Shown here: piece after piece, positions 38,431 through 47,851 of the stretch
How positions within the stretch are numbered: position 1 is the stretch's first letter
Layout of the letters: each line of letters starts with the position of its first letter
Source of the DNA: Mycetohabitans rhizoxinica HKI 454
Lineage (GTDB): Bacteria; Pseudomonadota; Gammaproteobacteria; Burkholderiales; Burkholderiaceae
Length of the DNA stretch: 64,000 bases
Reading direction: 5' to 3'
Assembly (NCBI RefSeq): GCF_000198775.1
Contig: NC_014718.1
Location: 64,426-128,425 of the forward strand
The notes under the pieces: generated by a model
What the model saw: the letters and a program-made list of their open reading frames with translations, nothing else
What the model was told of the DNA's origin: nothing
Database searches by the model: none
Position numbers and translations under genes: made by a program

Positions 38431-39308
38431 CCGGCACGTCCCTGATGCCGCGCGCGATGCCGCATGCGCAGACCATCACGCTGGCTGACGGAGCAAGCGT
38501 TGCTTTCGCGCAGGCAGGCAGTGGCGAGCCGATCGTGCTGGTTCACGGTTCGCTGTGCGACTACCGGTATTGGGAGCCACAGTTCGCGCCGCTGGCGTCG
38601 ACGCATCGCGTGCTGTCGCTTAGCCTCGGGCATTACTTTCCGACGCGCGAGCTGAATTGCGCGCTGCCGTTTAGTTGGAGTGCGCATGTGCAGCAGATCG
38701 CCGCGTTCATCGACGAGGTCGTGCGCGAGCCGGCGCACGTGGTCGCGCATTCCCGTGGCGCCTACCTTGCGTTTCATCTTGCCCGCCGCTTTCCCGACCG
38801 GTTACGCAGCGTGACACTGGCCGACCCGGGCGGCGCCGTTCAAGGCAGCGATGCGCCAGGCGTGCAGGCGGCGGGTAAGGACAACCCGCTGCGTGCCCGC
38901 GCCGTGGCGCTGATTGAGCAGGGCGAGGTGGACGCTGGCCTGGCGTTGTTTGTCGACTCGGTCAGCCGTCCAGGATCATGGATGCAAAGCCCATACGGGT
39001 TTAAGACAATGGCGCGCGACAACGCACATACGCTGCGGCCACAAATGGCGGAGCGGATGCCGGCCTTTGCCGCGCACGAGGCCGGCGCAATCACGGTGCC
39101 AGTCCTGCTGGTCGGCGGGGAGAAAAGCCCTTCGATCTTTCATCGGAACATCGAATGGTTGCACCAACGCATCGACGGTGCCCGCCAAATGACGATTACC
39201 GGCGCCTCGCACGGAATGAACCTGGCGCACCCGCGCGCATTCAATCGCGCGGTACTGGACTTCGTCAATGCGCAAGGCCGGACCCGGTCGTCCGGAAACG
39301 GTATGTAG
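38427..39308 (+). CDS. Alpha/beta hydrolase
   Basis: Seen: 293 residues starting at ATG 38427, overlapping the preceding stop by 4 nt. Oxyanion HG at 40-41 ([13 protein letters not shown]), nucleophile Ser109 in AHSRGA, His262 in GASHGMN, and LLVGGEKSP before it, a complete alpha/beta-hydrolase set. Known: the family includes esterases, epoxide hydrolases and C-C hydrolases; the substrate is not deducible. No signal peptide, so cytosolic. Confidence 0.85.
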   Translation: MTGTSLMPRAMPHAQTITLADGASVAFAQAGSGEPIVLVHGSLCDYRYWEPQFAPLASTHRVLSLSLGHYFPTRELNCALPFSWSAHVQQIAAFIDEVVREPAHVVAHSRGAYLAFHLARRFPDRLRSVTLADPGGAVQGSDAPGVQAAGKDNPLRARAVALIEQGEVDAGLALFVDSVSRPGSWMQSPYGFKTMARDNAHTLRPQMAERMPAFAAHEAGAITVPVLLVGGEKSPSIFHRNIEWLHQRIDGARQMTITGASHGMNLAHPRAFNRAVLDFVNAQGRTRSSGNGM

Positions 39309-39346
39309 GTAATATACTAACTCATTGCCTCGACCAGCCGGCTTCC

Positions 39347-40150
39347 ATGAAACTCCCTGTCAATCCATTCAAACGTGCATTGGCCGAGGGCCGCGTGCAA
39401 ATCGGCTTGTGGGTCGGATTAGCGCATGCCTATGCGGCCGAGGTCGTGGCCGGCGCCGGCTTCGACTGGTTGTTGCTCGACGGCGAGCACGCGCCGAACA
39501 CGGTTCCGTCGATACTGGGACAACTCCAAGCGGTGGCGCCGTACGCGTCGCATCCGATCGTCAGGGCGGCGTGCAACGATACGGTGTTGATCAAGCAGAT
39601 CCTGGATATTGGCGCACAGACCGTGCTGCTACCGATGGTGCAGAACGCGCAGCAGGCGCGACGCGCCGTGGCGGCGACCCGCTATCCGCCGCGCGGTGTG
39701 CGCGGCGTTGGCAGTGCGCTTGCGCGCGCGTCGCGCTGGAACCGCGTGACTGACTACTTGAAGCATGCCGACGACGAGCTTTGCGTACTGGTGCAGGTCG
39801 AGACCGCGCAGGGGTTGCGCCATCTCAACGATATTGCGGCCGTCGAGGGCGTGGACGGGGTGTTCATCGGTCCGGCCGACCTATGTGCGGACTTGGGCCA
39901 CCTGGGGGAGCCCGGGCATCCGCAGGTGCGAGCGGCGATCGAAGCGGCGATCCAGCAGATTCGTGCGGCCGGCAAGGCACCGGGCATCCTGATGTCTGAC
40001 GAGGCACTCGCGCGCCGCTATATCGAACTGGGCGCGCAGTTTGTCGCGGTCGGCGTGGATACGACGTTGCTGGCGCGTAGTGCCGACGCGCTGGCCGCGC
40101 GCTTCAAGCACGCGCTGCCCGAACCGGGGGCGCACGGCGGCGTTTATTGA
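39347..40150 (+). CDS. HpcH/HpaI-type class II aldolase
   Basis: Seen: 267 residues with [12 protein letters not shown] (general base His48), Arg73, metal ligands Glu152 (VETAQGL) and Asp178 (GPADL). All align with the E. coli HpaI active site (His45, Arg70, Glu149, Asp175) at a constant offset of three. Known: HpaI cleaves 4-hydroxy-2-oxo acids to pyruvate plus an aldehyde with a divalent metal. It starts 38 nt after the hydrolase and probably shares its transcript. Whether it acts on an aromatic-degradation intermediate or a sugar acid is open. Confidence 0.9.
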   Translation: MKLPVNPFKRALAEGRVQIGLWVGLAHAYAAEVVAGAGFDWLLLDGEHAPNTVPSILGQLQAVAPYASHPIVRAACNDTVLIKQILDIGAQTVLLPMVQNAQQARRAVAATRYPPRGVRGVGSALARASRWNRVTDYLKHADDELCVLVQVETAQGLRHLNDIAAVEGVDGVFIGPADLCADLGHLGEPGHPQVRAAIEAAIQQIRAAGKAPGILMSDEALARRYIELGAQFVAVGVDTTLLARSADALAARFKHALPEPGAHGGVY

Positions 40151-40191
40151 GGCACAGGTGTGCAGCGGGCGGATCTCGCGCGCCTGACCCT

Positions 40192-40460
40192 GATTAGCGT
40201 ATCGGTGAGCCGACCAGCGCGACGGCCAGTGAATCGCCGACGCGCTCGAACACGCCCGGCGTCATGGTCATCGATAGCGCGAACGTGTGCTTGCCGGCGT
40301 GTCTCGCGATGTCGAGTTCGTCAATGTCGATTTTCGGCACGAAGCCGCGAGCCTGCGCTTGGCCTGCGACAGTGAGCTTGTAGCCGCTCTTGCCGGTCAC
40401 GCGCGTGTCGTCGTACGAAGTGCAATTGATGTCCGAGTTGCTCCAATACTGGCAGCCGTG
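40192..40460 (-). pseudogene. C-terminal part of an unknown beta-rich protein
   Basis: Seen: the minus strand carries coherent sequence (GCQYWSNSDINCTSYDDTRV, GKSGYKLTVAGQAQARGF, IDIDELDIARHAGKHTFAL, VAVALVGSPIR-like tail), opposite in strand to its neighbours. Just upstream the frame has two adjacent stops, and no start with a ribosome-binding site is visible. Probably a truncated secreted or lipoprotein-type gene; unrecognised. Confidence 0.4.
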
Positions 40461-40618
40461 CGATTTGCCGGTCGGCTACTACCGGTACCCGCTGTACGAA
40501 ATGGGGGGCCGGTTGCGCGCGGTAATTCGTTCGCGCCGACGCAACAGTCCGCTGCGTAACGTGCTGTGGGCACCGGTCGTGCTACTGTTGGGACGAACGG
40601 ACCCAACCGGGAGACGGG

Positions 40619-40960
40619 ATGACTAAGCCTTTTGTTTTGATGTTTTTTGCGGTTGCTTTGAGCGGCTGCATGCTGATGCAGTATAACCCCGATGCCGGCG
40701 AACCCGAGAAGGTTGCCTCGACTGGGCGCAGCACGCAGGACGTGATCGCGTGCATGACCGATGTCGCGAGACGGCATCATGCGTCATTTCGCACGTCGCC
40801 GATTCCCCAGGGCCAAATGTTGGATTTCGGCGACTCCAACATCGTGAAGATCCGTACCGATGATGATGGCAGCACGAGCTTCCGGTTCTACCCGGGCAAA
40901 CGCCATCCGGGCAACCTGTGGATCGAGGGCGCAGCGCGGCAGTGCGCGGATATACCATGA
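40619..40960 (+). CDS. Small predicted lipoprotein
   Basis: Seen: 113 residues; a type II signal peptide with lipobox LSGC (Cys17), preceded by GGAG 7 nt before the ATG. The mature part has two further cysteines and a short beta-rich domain (DGSTSFRFYPGKR). Function unknown; expected to be membrane-anchored in the periplasm. Confidence 0.75.
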   Translation: MTKPFVLMFFAVALSGCMLMQYNPDAGEPEKVASTGRSTQDVIACMTDVARRHHASFRTSPIPQGQMLDFGDSNIVKIRTDDDGSTSFRFYPGKRHPGNLWIEGAARQCADIP

Positions 40961-41044
40961 CGATCCGTTGCAACGCGGCGGGGACTCGCTGGCATCGCCA
41001 CGCGAGCGCAGGTTCGTGCGCGCGTCGCGCGATGGCGCACTGTG

Positions 41045-41869
41045 ATGGCTGAACGCGTCGATCTTGCTGCCTATTTTGAGCGTATCGGCTATGCCGGGGC
41101 GGCACAGCCGACGCTCCAGGTGCTGAGTGTGTTGCATGCGCTACATCCGCGCGCGATTCCGTTTGAGAACCTTGATCCGTTGCGCGGCGAGCGCGTATGG
41201 TTAGATCTAGACCGGATACAGCAAAAACTTGTGACCGGTGGCCGAGGCGGCTATTGCTTCGAGCACAACACACTGTTTGCCGCGGTGCTCACCGAACTAG
41301 GCTTCGATGTGACGCCGATGCTCGCGCGCGTCTTATGGATGCGCGACGGAGTCGACGTGACGGCCAAGTCCCATATGTTGTTGCATATCGCGCTACCCGA
41401 AGGGCCGTTCATCGCCGATGTCGGCTTTGGTGCGATCACGCTGACGGCGCCATTGCGGCTGGACGCGGGCGTTGTTCAGCCGACGCCATTTGAGCCGGCT
41501 CGGCTCATCGGGCAGCCTGCGCTGCAACAGGGCTACGACCTCGAAGTAGCGCTGGGCTCGCGCTGGCAGAAGGTTTATTGGTTCGAGCCGCGACCCACGT
41601 ATCGAATCGACCATGAGATGGCCAATTGGTACACCTGCGCCCATCCCGATTCCCATTTTGTCCGCGAATTGAACGTGTGCCGCATCGTCGGCGACGTGCG
41701 TGCCGTGCTGCGCAACGATCGGCTCACGTTGCGCTTGCGTGACGGCAGCGATCAGCGGCGGCGGCTGGCCAGTGCCGCCGAGTTGGCGGAGTGCTTGGCC
41801 GGCACGTTCGGTATCAATATTGACGGCATGGATATCGACGCGTTGTTTGAAAAAGTACGTGAGCCATGA
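41045..41869 (+). CDS. nat: Arylamine N-acetyltransferase
   Basis: Seen: 274 residues with the full catalytic triad: Cys71 in RGGYCFE, His110 in KSHMLLHI and Asp125 in IADVGFG. Length and order match bacterial NATs. ATG 41045 is preferred over the GTG one codon upstream. Known: transfers an acetyl group from acetyl-CoA to arylamines and hydrazines; some relatives in antibiotic clusters form amide bonds. It follows the lipoprotein gene by 84 nt on the same strand. Confidence 0.92.
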   Translation: MAERVDLAAYFERIGYAGAAQPTLQVLSVLHALHPRAIPFENLDPLRGERVWLDLDRIQQKLVTGGRGGYCFEHNTLFAAVLTELGFDVTPMLARVLWMRDGVDVTAKSHMLLHIALPEGPFIADVGFGAITLTAPLRLDAGVVQPTPFEPARLIGQPALQQGYDLEVALGSRWQKVYWFEPRPTYRIDHEMANWYTCAHPDSHFVRELNVCRIVGDVRAVLRNDRLTLRLRDGSDQRRRLASAAELAECLAGTFGINIDGMDIDALFEKVREP

Positions 41870-42154
41870 CATTGACCATCGTCCCTGATCCAGTATTAGT
41901 CTGATTCAGAATCAGAGATTTCCGGCTCCTTTGAATCCGTTGTTGTGGGCATTAACCTGCAACGACGGGCGAATTCGGTGGTGTGACTTAGTACTACAGT
42001 CGTAACTATTCACGGTGGCGCGCAACCACGAGCACGATAATGAGCCTGCTGCGCTCGCCATTGATGGGTGCGGCGCCAGATTGACCATCGCAGAACAGCG
42101 TTAATCGAGTTTAATCCCCTCCATAAAAGACCTGAGGTTTACCCACAAATATGG
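41870..42154. other. Spacer after nat
   Basis: About 285 bp with no gene. A short palindrome (CTGATTC-A-GAATCAG) at about 41,910-41,925 has too small a loop to be a good terminator. Confidence 0.3.
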
Positions 42155-43034
42155 GTCACTCGTTTTGCCTGAAGATGCAATACATCTTGGTGACTTCGTA
42201 CAGGACGAGAAAGCCACGCCATATAACAGTTGCCCCGGGGGGGGGCGATCATGCTTGCGCGCGAGATAGCCGCCGAGCTTGGCGATCCAGCGCATCACTT
42301 GCGCCAGCGATGGAGGCTCGTTGGGCAGTTTGGTGGTGCTATGCACGCGGCAATACAGCGCGCGCCACTCGATAGGCTGAAGCAAGACTTCGCACGACAA
42401 GTGCCCGTCCAGTCGGGCCAGCAACGTCGCATACAAGATACGCCAGCTGATCACGGCAAATAGCGCGGTTGCACGGACGAATCGATCCAGATTGCCGAAT
42501 TGGCGTGCCTCGACGCGACAGCCGCTTTTGAGCACGCGATGCCACGATTCGATCGTCCAACGACGCGCGTACTACGCCAGGCGCTCCAGTGCTTGTTCGT
42601 GGGTATGGGTGGGCACCGAAGTGAGCAACATCCATTCAAGCGGCTCGCGCCCTTCGGGCACCGCTGCTTCCAGGGCATGGATCACAAAGACTTCAACATT
42701 CGATACGCTTTTGCAGCGCCGGTAGCGCGGCGGGCGCAAGCGCACCTGAGCGCATCGCAGCGTCAGGCGTGCAGTACGCGCCATCGTGCGGCCCGAGCCC
42801 GGGATCTGCAATTCGGTTTGCCCCACCAACGGCGCTGTAGCCATCGCTTCGCGCAAGTACTTCTGCGGATGATCCACACTGCGATTCCAACTCGCGCGAA
42901 CCAGCCAATCGACGCCAGCGGGGCGTTCGGCGACGAATACATCATAGACATCGCCCTCGCGATCGCATACGCCAACGATATGCGTCCGAGGACAATGGTC
43001 TTTGAGCGCCGAGAGATGTTCAAGGCCCTCGAGT
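42155..43034 (-). pseudogene. IS4-family transposase remnant
   Basis: Seen: in order, LEHLSALKDHCPRTHIVGV, CDREGDVYDVFVAERPAG, VDWLVRASWNRSVDHPQKYL, EWMLLTSVPTHTHEQALERL, then WTIESWHRVLKSGCRVEARQ and LPNEPPSLAQVMRWIAKLGG. These are IS4 (Transposase_11 with ISxxx-type C-terminus) signatures. There are frame changes near 42,570 and 42,230, and the N-terminal part is missing because an IS3 element begins at 43,039. Confidence 0.8.
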
Positions 43035-43066
43035 GGACTGAACCCAAGAAGTTGGACAGTGAACGA

Positions 43067-43996
43067 CTAGGCCTGCGCAAATCGAGTTCGGTACTCGACC
43101 GGGCTGAGTCCCCGCAATTTGACCTTGATACGGTCGTGATTGTAGTACCTGATGTAGTTGTCGATGCCGGTTTGTAACTCCTCGACGTTGCGGAATTCAT
43201 TGAGATAGTAGAACTCTGACTTGAGCGTACCGAAGAAGCTTTCAATGGCTGCATTGTCGAGGCAGTTTCCTCTGCGGGACATGCTTTGGGTAATAGCCCG
43301 CTCTTCAAGGCGGCGTCGATATTCTGGCATCCGATACTGCCAGCCCTGGTCGGAATGCAGGACTGGCTTATCGCCGGGTCTCAGCCGGTTGAACGCCTTT
43401 TCTAGCATCGCGCTCACCATATTGAACAAGGGACGCTTGGCCATCTTATACGACAGGATTTCGCCATTGTAGAGATCCATGATTGGCGACAGATACAGCT
43501 TCTGACCGCCCACGTTGAACTCCGTGACGTCCGTCACCCACTTCTCGTTCGGACGGCTCGCCTCGAACCTGCGCTCCAGTACATTGGGCGCTACGTGACC
43601 GAGCTGTCCTCTGTAGACGCGATACATCTTCACCCGAACACAGGATCTCAATTGCAACTGGGCCATCAATCGTCGAACGATCTTGTGATTGATCAGTTGA
43701 CCGTCCCGCCGGATGACGGCCGTGATCCGCCGATAGCCATACTGCCCCGTGTGTTGATCGAACAGTGTGCGAACCTTCACTTTCAGATCAGCATACTTAT
43801 CGGCCATCTGCAATGCCTTCTGCTGGTAATAGAAAGTGCTGCGCGCAAGTCCAGCTACCTTCAGAAGGCCTGCAAGCGGATATTGTTGCCTCAGCTCAAG
43901 CACGATTTGCGTTCTCTCTCTCGTGCTGACAGCTCGCTCGCTTGAGCCAAGGCCTTCAGCTTTTTTAGATAGGCGTTCTCCATACGGAGATAGCAC
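43067..43996 (-). CDS. IS3-family transposase OrfB (integrase core)
   Basis: Seen: 309 residues including HTH_21 (GQYGYRRITAVIRRDGQLIN) and the rve DDE core: Asp in WVTDVTEFN, Asp in VLHSDQGWQY and Glu in NAAIESFFGTLKSE. It overlaps orfA by about 105 nt in the -1 direction, as usual for translation as OrfAB by programmed frameshifting. Confidence 0.92.
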   Translation of the reverse strand: MLSPYGERLSKKAEGLGSSERAVSTRERTQIVLELRQQYPLAGLLKVAGLARSTFYYQQKALQMADKYADLKVKVRTLFDQHTGQYGYRRITAVIRRDGQLINHKIVRRLMAQLQLRSCVRVKMYRVYRGQLGHVAPNVLERRFEASRPNEKWVTDVTEFNVGGQKLYLSPIMDLYNGEILSYKMAKRPLFNMVSAMLEKAFNRLRPGDKPVLHSDQGWQYRMPEYRRRLEERAITQSMSRRGNCLDNAAIESFFGTLKSEFYYLNEFRNVEELQTGIDNYIRYYNHDRIKVKLRGLSPVEYRTRFAQA

Positions 43997-44433
43997 AGTT
44001 CGTCCAGCAATTCCTGGTGGCTTCTCGCATCATCAGCTTGTTGCGCTTTGTTTTGTAATGGAGCGTTCTTCGTCATCTTCCTGCGACGTCCCCTGGAACC
44101 CCACGACAGGGCTTCCAGTCCACCTTGATTGTATTGCTGCTCCCAGCGGCCAATAATGTTGAAGCGTCGGATGTTAAACAGTGCGGCGGCCTGTCGATGC
44201 GACAGCCCCTCCTCACGCATTCGCTTCAAAACTGAAAGCTTCAATTCGACGCTATAAAACTCCCGCTTCTTCTCGGCAACACCCGCTTCACCGTGTGCGC
44301 GATAACCAGCGATCCATTGGCGCAGCGATGGAACGTCGACGTTGTGCCGCTGAGCGATAGTCTTTAAGCCAGCCTCGCCAGAACAGTAGTCTCTGACAGC
44401 CACTAGCTTAGCTTGCTCTGTGTATTTTCCCAC
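43891..44433 (-). CDS. IS3-family transposase OrfA
   Basis: Seen: 180 residues from GTG 44433, which has GGAGG 5 nt upstream. Two helix-turn-helix units (VPSLRQWIAGY; GLSHRQAAALFNIRRFN) and a C-terminal leucine-rich segment (LLDELCYLRMENAYLKKLKA) for OrfAB multimerisation. A longer frame to 44514 would run beyond the element's end and is rejected. Confidence 0.88.
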   Translation of the reverse strand: MGKYTEQAKLVAVRDYCSGEAGLKTIAQRHNVDVPSLRQWIAGYRAHGEAGVAEKKREFYSVELKLSVLKRMREEGLSHRQAAALFNIRRFNIIGRWEQQYNQGGLEALSWGSRGRRRKMTKNAPLQNKAQQADDARSHQELLDELCYLRMENAYLKKLKALAQASELSARERERKSCLS

Positions 44434-44474
44434 AAACCCCTCCAGTTGATGTCCAACCTTCGGCGTTCGGTTCA

Positions 44475-44876
44475 TATGGCTGTGGACACGCTGGGCCTGC
44501 TGCTGGCGGTGCACATTACGCCGGCCAACGCGCAGGAGCGCACACAGCTAGCCGAGCTTGCCTGTCAGGTTCAGCATGTCACCGCTCAGACGGTAAAACT
44601 CGCATTGGCTGATCAGGGCCATACGGGCGACCGCCTGCGCAGGCCGCTCGCGATGAAGGTATGCAACTGCAGGTCATCAAACTGCCTGAGGCAAAGGAAG
44701 GTTTCGCGCTGCTGCCCCGCCGCCGGGTAGTCGAGCACAGCTTCGCCTGGCTTAACCGGTTCAGGAGACTGGCACGCGACTACGAGCGCTCGCCCGAAAC
44801 CCTGGCTGGCCTGCATTTCGTTGTCTTTGTTATGCTCATGCTCGTTCATGCTGTACCCATTATGAAAAGTGCCTAA
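44475..44876 (+). pseudogene. IS5-family transposase, C-terminal remnant
   Basis: Seen: VDTLGLLLAVHITPANAQER and KLALADQGHTGDRL, then after a frameshift MQLQVIKLPEAKEGFALLPR, RRVVEHSFAWLNRFRRLARD and YERSPETLAGLHFVVFVML. These are the last two catalytic regions of IS5-type transposases. The N-terminus is cut by the IS3 element. Confidence 0.85.
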
Positions 44877-45583
44877 CATGCTCTAAGCCATTGCCAGGCA
44901 ACTTCTTCGTCTAATTGGGACTCTAAGCCTTGCTCGCAAGCTTGATGCAGATTTGTTCAGGATGGACTAACTAACACTTCCGAAGCACGGCTTTTGTTAG
45001 GGCATCATGGCAGGGGAAGTAAGCATGGCGACCGTTTAGCATCCTATCACCATCAATCCGAAAAATAATGTTTCATAAAAGTTGCCATTAAGTTTAATTT
45101 TGGATTGTTTATTTCTTTGGGCGATTTAAAATATAAGTATCTTAACTATTTTTATTTTTGTCTGCTGATACTGCTTAGATGTCTTTTGCACGTTGCTTGC
45201 GTACTTTTCTAGTATAAATTTGTCGGTTGTGAAAAATAAAAAATGTTTGTTTAATTTGGGGTTTAGACATATAGTGGTTTTATCTGATTGGGAAACTGTG
45301 CATATGAGAGTGGGGCTTCATCCTTGTGCGTAGTGCGAGACAACAAAAAGGGGGCGTCGGCAGCGACAGCTGTTTTTTCATGCAAAATTTGGAGTGAGCA
45401 CAATGGCGAAGTTCCCTAATGTAGCCAGACCACGCTGCCTTTATGTGGTTTCCTTCTTGATCTGTTATTAAACACCCTTTGTGAATTTGACGCAGTTATG
45501 CCTCAAGTGCGTTATAGTAAAAAATTTGGTTTTGTGGATGTTTAATCTATATTGATTTTATATTATGACTGAGCCATTTCAAC
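44877..45583. other. AT-rich non-coding region before the carbamoyltransferase gene
   Basis: About 700 bp, strikingly AT-rich (long A/T runs at 45,050-45,290) compared with the GC-rich rest. No ORF. It likely contains promoter elements and would suit H-NS binding. A weak hairpin with a T-run lies near 45,345-45,378 (GTCG/CGAC then TTTTTT). Confidence 0.5.
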
Positions 45584-46615
45584 ATGAAAATCCTTGGCAT
45601 CAATTCAGAAGTAGGCCGATATACGATCGATCCGGACGTGGCCCATTTCCGTCTGCCCGACTTCGAGCAGATCGAAGCATTGTTTGGCCCGGCACGCGTC
45701 GATAAAGAACCGATCCTTGACCATCATCGCCATGTTGCTGCGGCCCTTCAAGAAGCCACAGATCACGCGCTCATGGGATTGGTGCGCGAGCTGCGTGAGC
45801 GCACCGCCGCCGATAAATTGTGCTATGCAGGCGGTGTCGCACTAAATTGCGTCAGCAATTCCGTCATCAAGGAAAGCGGCTTGTTCTCTCAAATGTATGT
45901 CCCCACCGCGCCCCATGACGCGGGTACGGCGGTTGGCGCAGCGCTGCATCTTTATTATTCGCTTTCCGGCCAACGTCCATCGCAGGCGGATAATAACCCG
46001 TACCTGGGCCCGGCGTTTTCCGATGCCGCTATCGATGCCGCATTCCGTGACGCGGGTCTGTCGCCCCAGCACAGCACCGATCCCGCGCGCGATGCGGCCA
46101 CGCTGATTGCCGAAGGCAAGATCGTCGCCTGGTTTCAAGGCCGTATGGAATTTGGTCCACGCGCGCTGGGCAACCGTTCGCTCCTGGCTGATCCACGCAG
46201 CGCGTCGATGCGCGAAGTGCTCAATGTGAAGGTTAAGCACCGCGAAGAGTTTCGTCCTCTCGCACCCAGCGTATTGGCTGAAGAAGCGGCCAACTGGTTC
46301 GAGCTCGGCCAAGCGTCGATGAGCCATCAAACGATGCTGTTCGCCTGCCCGGCCAAACAAGATCGTCAAGCATCGATTCCAGCGGTTCTGCATAAGGACC
46401 ATTCCGCCCGTGTGCAGATGGTCAGTCGCGAGAGCAATCCTAAATTTCACGCGCTGATCCAGCATTTTTCTGAGATAACTGGTGTACCCGTGGTGCTCAA
46501 TACCTCATTCAACGATAGGGAGCCTATTGTCTGCACGCCATCGGATGCCATCAAGACGTTCCAAGGAACGGCCATTGATGCTTTGTTTATTGGCGATCGG
46601 TTTGTTGTCAGATAA
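45584..46615 (+). CDS. Carbamoyltransferase (NodU/CmcH family) with large N-terminal deletion
   Basis: Seen: 343 residues. The first seven (MKILGIN) match the normal family start, but residue 8 onward matches the family only from about position 190-220 (GRYTIDPD...HFRLPDFEQIEALFGPA). The C-terminal motifs follow in order: AGGVALNC (82-89), EFGPRALGNRS (189-199), VVLNTSFNDREPIV. Normal length is about 550-600. Known: these enzymes transfer carbamoyl groups to sugars or antibiotics through carbamoyl-adenylate; the deleted part covers half of the Kae1-like transfer domain. Inference: probably inactive although the frame is open. No clear ribosome-binding site. Confidence 0.8.
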   Translation: MKILGINSEVGRYTIDPDVAHFRLPDFEQIEALFGPARVDKEPILDHHRHVAAALQEATDHALMGLVRELRERTAADKLCYAGGVALNCVSNSVIKESGLFSQMYVPTAPHDAGTAVGAALHLYYSLSGQRPSQADNNPYLGPAFSDAAIDAAFRDAGLSPQHSTDPARDAATLIAEGKIVAWFQGRMEFGPRALGNRSLLADPRSASMREVLNVKVKHREEFRPLAPSVLAEEAANWFELGQASMSHQTMLFACPAKQDRQASIPAVLHKDHSARVQMVSRESNPKFHALIQHFSEITGVPVVLNTSFNDREPIVCTPSDAIKTFQGTAIDALFIGDRFVVR

Positions 46616-46666
46616 GCCTGTGTTCAATCGTCATACCGACACCAGGATAATCAGGAAACATCGCTC

Positions 46667-47629
46667 ATGCGCCACACAAACGAAGAGAAATGTATTTTTT
46701 TCATCACGAAAAACCAGGATCAGGCGACAAACCACCATCAGATAACTGACTGCTTGCCGATAACCCAGTGGCGGGCAATGCATCATCACGGCTTGAATGG
46801 GCAAAACGAGACAAATCACGCATTGTCGTCGCCCTATCCCATCAAGATCGTGACGGATGCCTTTCACTATCCCCATGCTGATCAGGTGCTTCCCATACAG
46901 CCGGAACAGTTATTCTTCATGGACTACACCTGCGCAGAGGATATAGAACAGGCAAGCGTCCTAGACATCGGCGTTGGCTCGGGCGTATTGAGCATTTTTT
47001 GCCTACTCAATGGCGCTAAATCCTGTGTTGGATTAGATGTCAATCCAAGAGCAAAAATATTAGCTGGGCACAACGCCATCCTTAACCATATCGATAAGAA
47101 TTTCGATATTCGGGAGGGCAACACTTCGGATATTTTTGCATCCGTCAAGGATAAGCAATTCGATTTTATTTGCTCTAACCCTCCGTTCGAGCCGACGCCA
47201 CCCGGAATCGAGTATTATGTCAATTCTGCAGCCGACATCTATGGGATGGATTTTGTCGAAAAGATATTGTCCAATATCGACCAGCACTTAACAGACGATG
47301 GCACGCTTCAGTTGGTCACGATGGCGCCAGGAGATGCGAAGAAGCCATTCAAGCTATATGAAGTCCTCGAAAACTATTTGCCGGGTCTAGCAGTTGAGGT
47401 TATTCTAGATCGGCAGCCCATTTCCTATGCTGATTTTGTCAACAGGTTTAACACTATTTTTGGATATGGCGAGGATGTCATTGCTCAAATGAAAAAGACT
47501 GCTCGCGATGACGGTGTCACGCACCTCCATATGCTGATATTAAAATATAAAAAAGGACAACGCGGCAGCATCACGGAAAAGGTTGCCGGTAAAACTTATG
47601 AGGATTGGACGACCCCGCTTGGGGTGTAG
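46667..47629 (+). CDS. Class I SAM-dependent methyltransferase (NPPF type)
   Basis: Seen: 320 residues; SAM motif I VLDIGVGSG (98-106), acidic motif II (VGLDVNP), and NPPF at 171-174 in CSNPPFEPTPPG. That is the signature of MTS/HemK-like enzymes that methylate nitrogen of Gln, Ala or nucleobases. The N-terminal ~60 residues are unlike ribosomal RsmC/PrmC proteins. Moderately AT-rich. It lies between the carbamoyltransferase and NRPS-2 on the same strand, so it may tailor the NRPS-2 product, but the substrate is unknown. Confidence 0.8.
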   Translation: MRHTNEEKCIFFITKNQDQATNHHQITDCLPITQWRAMHHHGLNGQNETNHALSSPYPIKIVTDAFHYPHADQVLPIQPEQLFFMDYTCAEDIEQASVLDIGVGSGVLSIFCLLNGAKSCVGLDVNPRAKILAGHNAILNHIDKNFDIREGNTSDIFASVKDKQFDFICSNPPFEPTPPGIEYYVNSAADIYGMDFVEKILSNIDQHLTDDGTLQLVTMAPGDAKKPFKLYEVLENYLPGLAVEVILDRQPISYADFVNRFNTIFGYGEDVIAQMKKTARDDGVTHLHMLILKYKKGQRGSITEKVAGKTYEDWTTPLGV

Positions 47630-47851
47630 CAATCAATATTGCTTTCACTTTATTTGGATACCGAAAAACTATTTGTGGGTATATTGAACAAAATATAATT
47701 GAAATTATGTTTAGCATGCACTATGCTGGCATTGTTCTAATTTGTTGGATTTTAGAAATGCTTCACCTTTTTAATAGTATGTGGTAACCGCTTAGCTTAC
47801 TCGGTAGGCGGCAAGATAGGGTAAAAATTTTATCTAAATTGGAGGCCATTG
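47630..47851 (+). promoter_or_regulatory. AT-rich leader of NRPS-2 with strong ribosome-binding site
   Basis: Seen: an AT-rich 220-bp gap ending in GGAGG (47841-47845), 6 nt before ATG 47852. No defined promoter box could be chosen among many A/T runs. Confidence 0.5.

Larger units (their letters stand above)
43039..44474 (-). mobile_element. IS3-family (IS150 group) insertion sequence
   Basis: Seen: overlapping orfA and orfB frames are enclosed by related ends, left TGAACCCAAGAAGTTGGACA (43039-43058) and right complement TGAACCGAACGCCGAAGGTT... (to 44474). Both ORFs are full length. It splits or joins an IS4 remnant (left) and an IS5 remnant (right). I see no target duplication, since the two sides belong to different elements. 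A solo end of the same IS is at 35.3 kb. Confidence 0.85.

Noticed and set aside
39155..39346. N-terminal extension of the HpaI-type aldolase to 39155
   Set aside because: It overlaps the hydrolase gene, and the family start motif aligns with ATG 39347.
41910..41926. Perfect palindrome CTGATTC-A-GAATCAG after nat as a terminator
   Set aside because: A one-base loop cannot form a stable hairpin and no T-run follows; it may be an operator, but nothing supports that.
43996..44514. Longer 207-codon version of the IS3 OrfA
   Set aside because: It starts outside the element's terminal repeat; the GTG at 44433 has a strong ribosome-binding site and the family's usual N-terminus.
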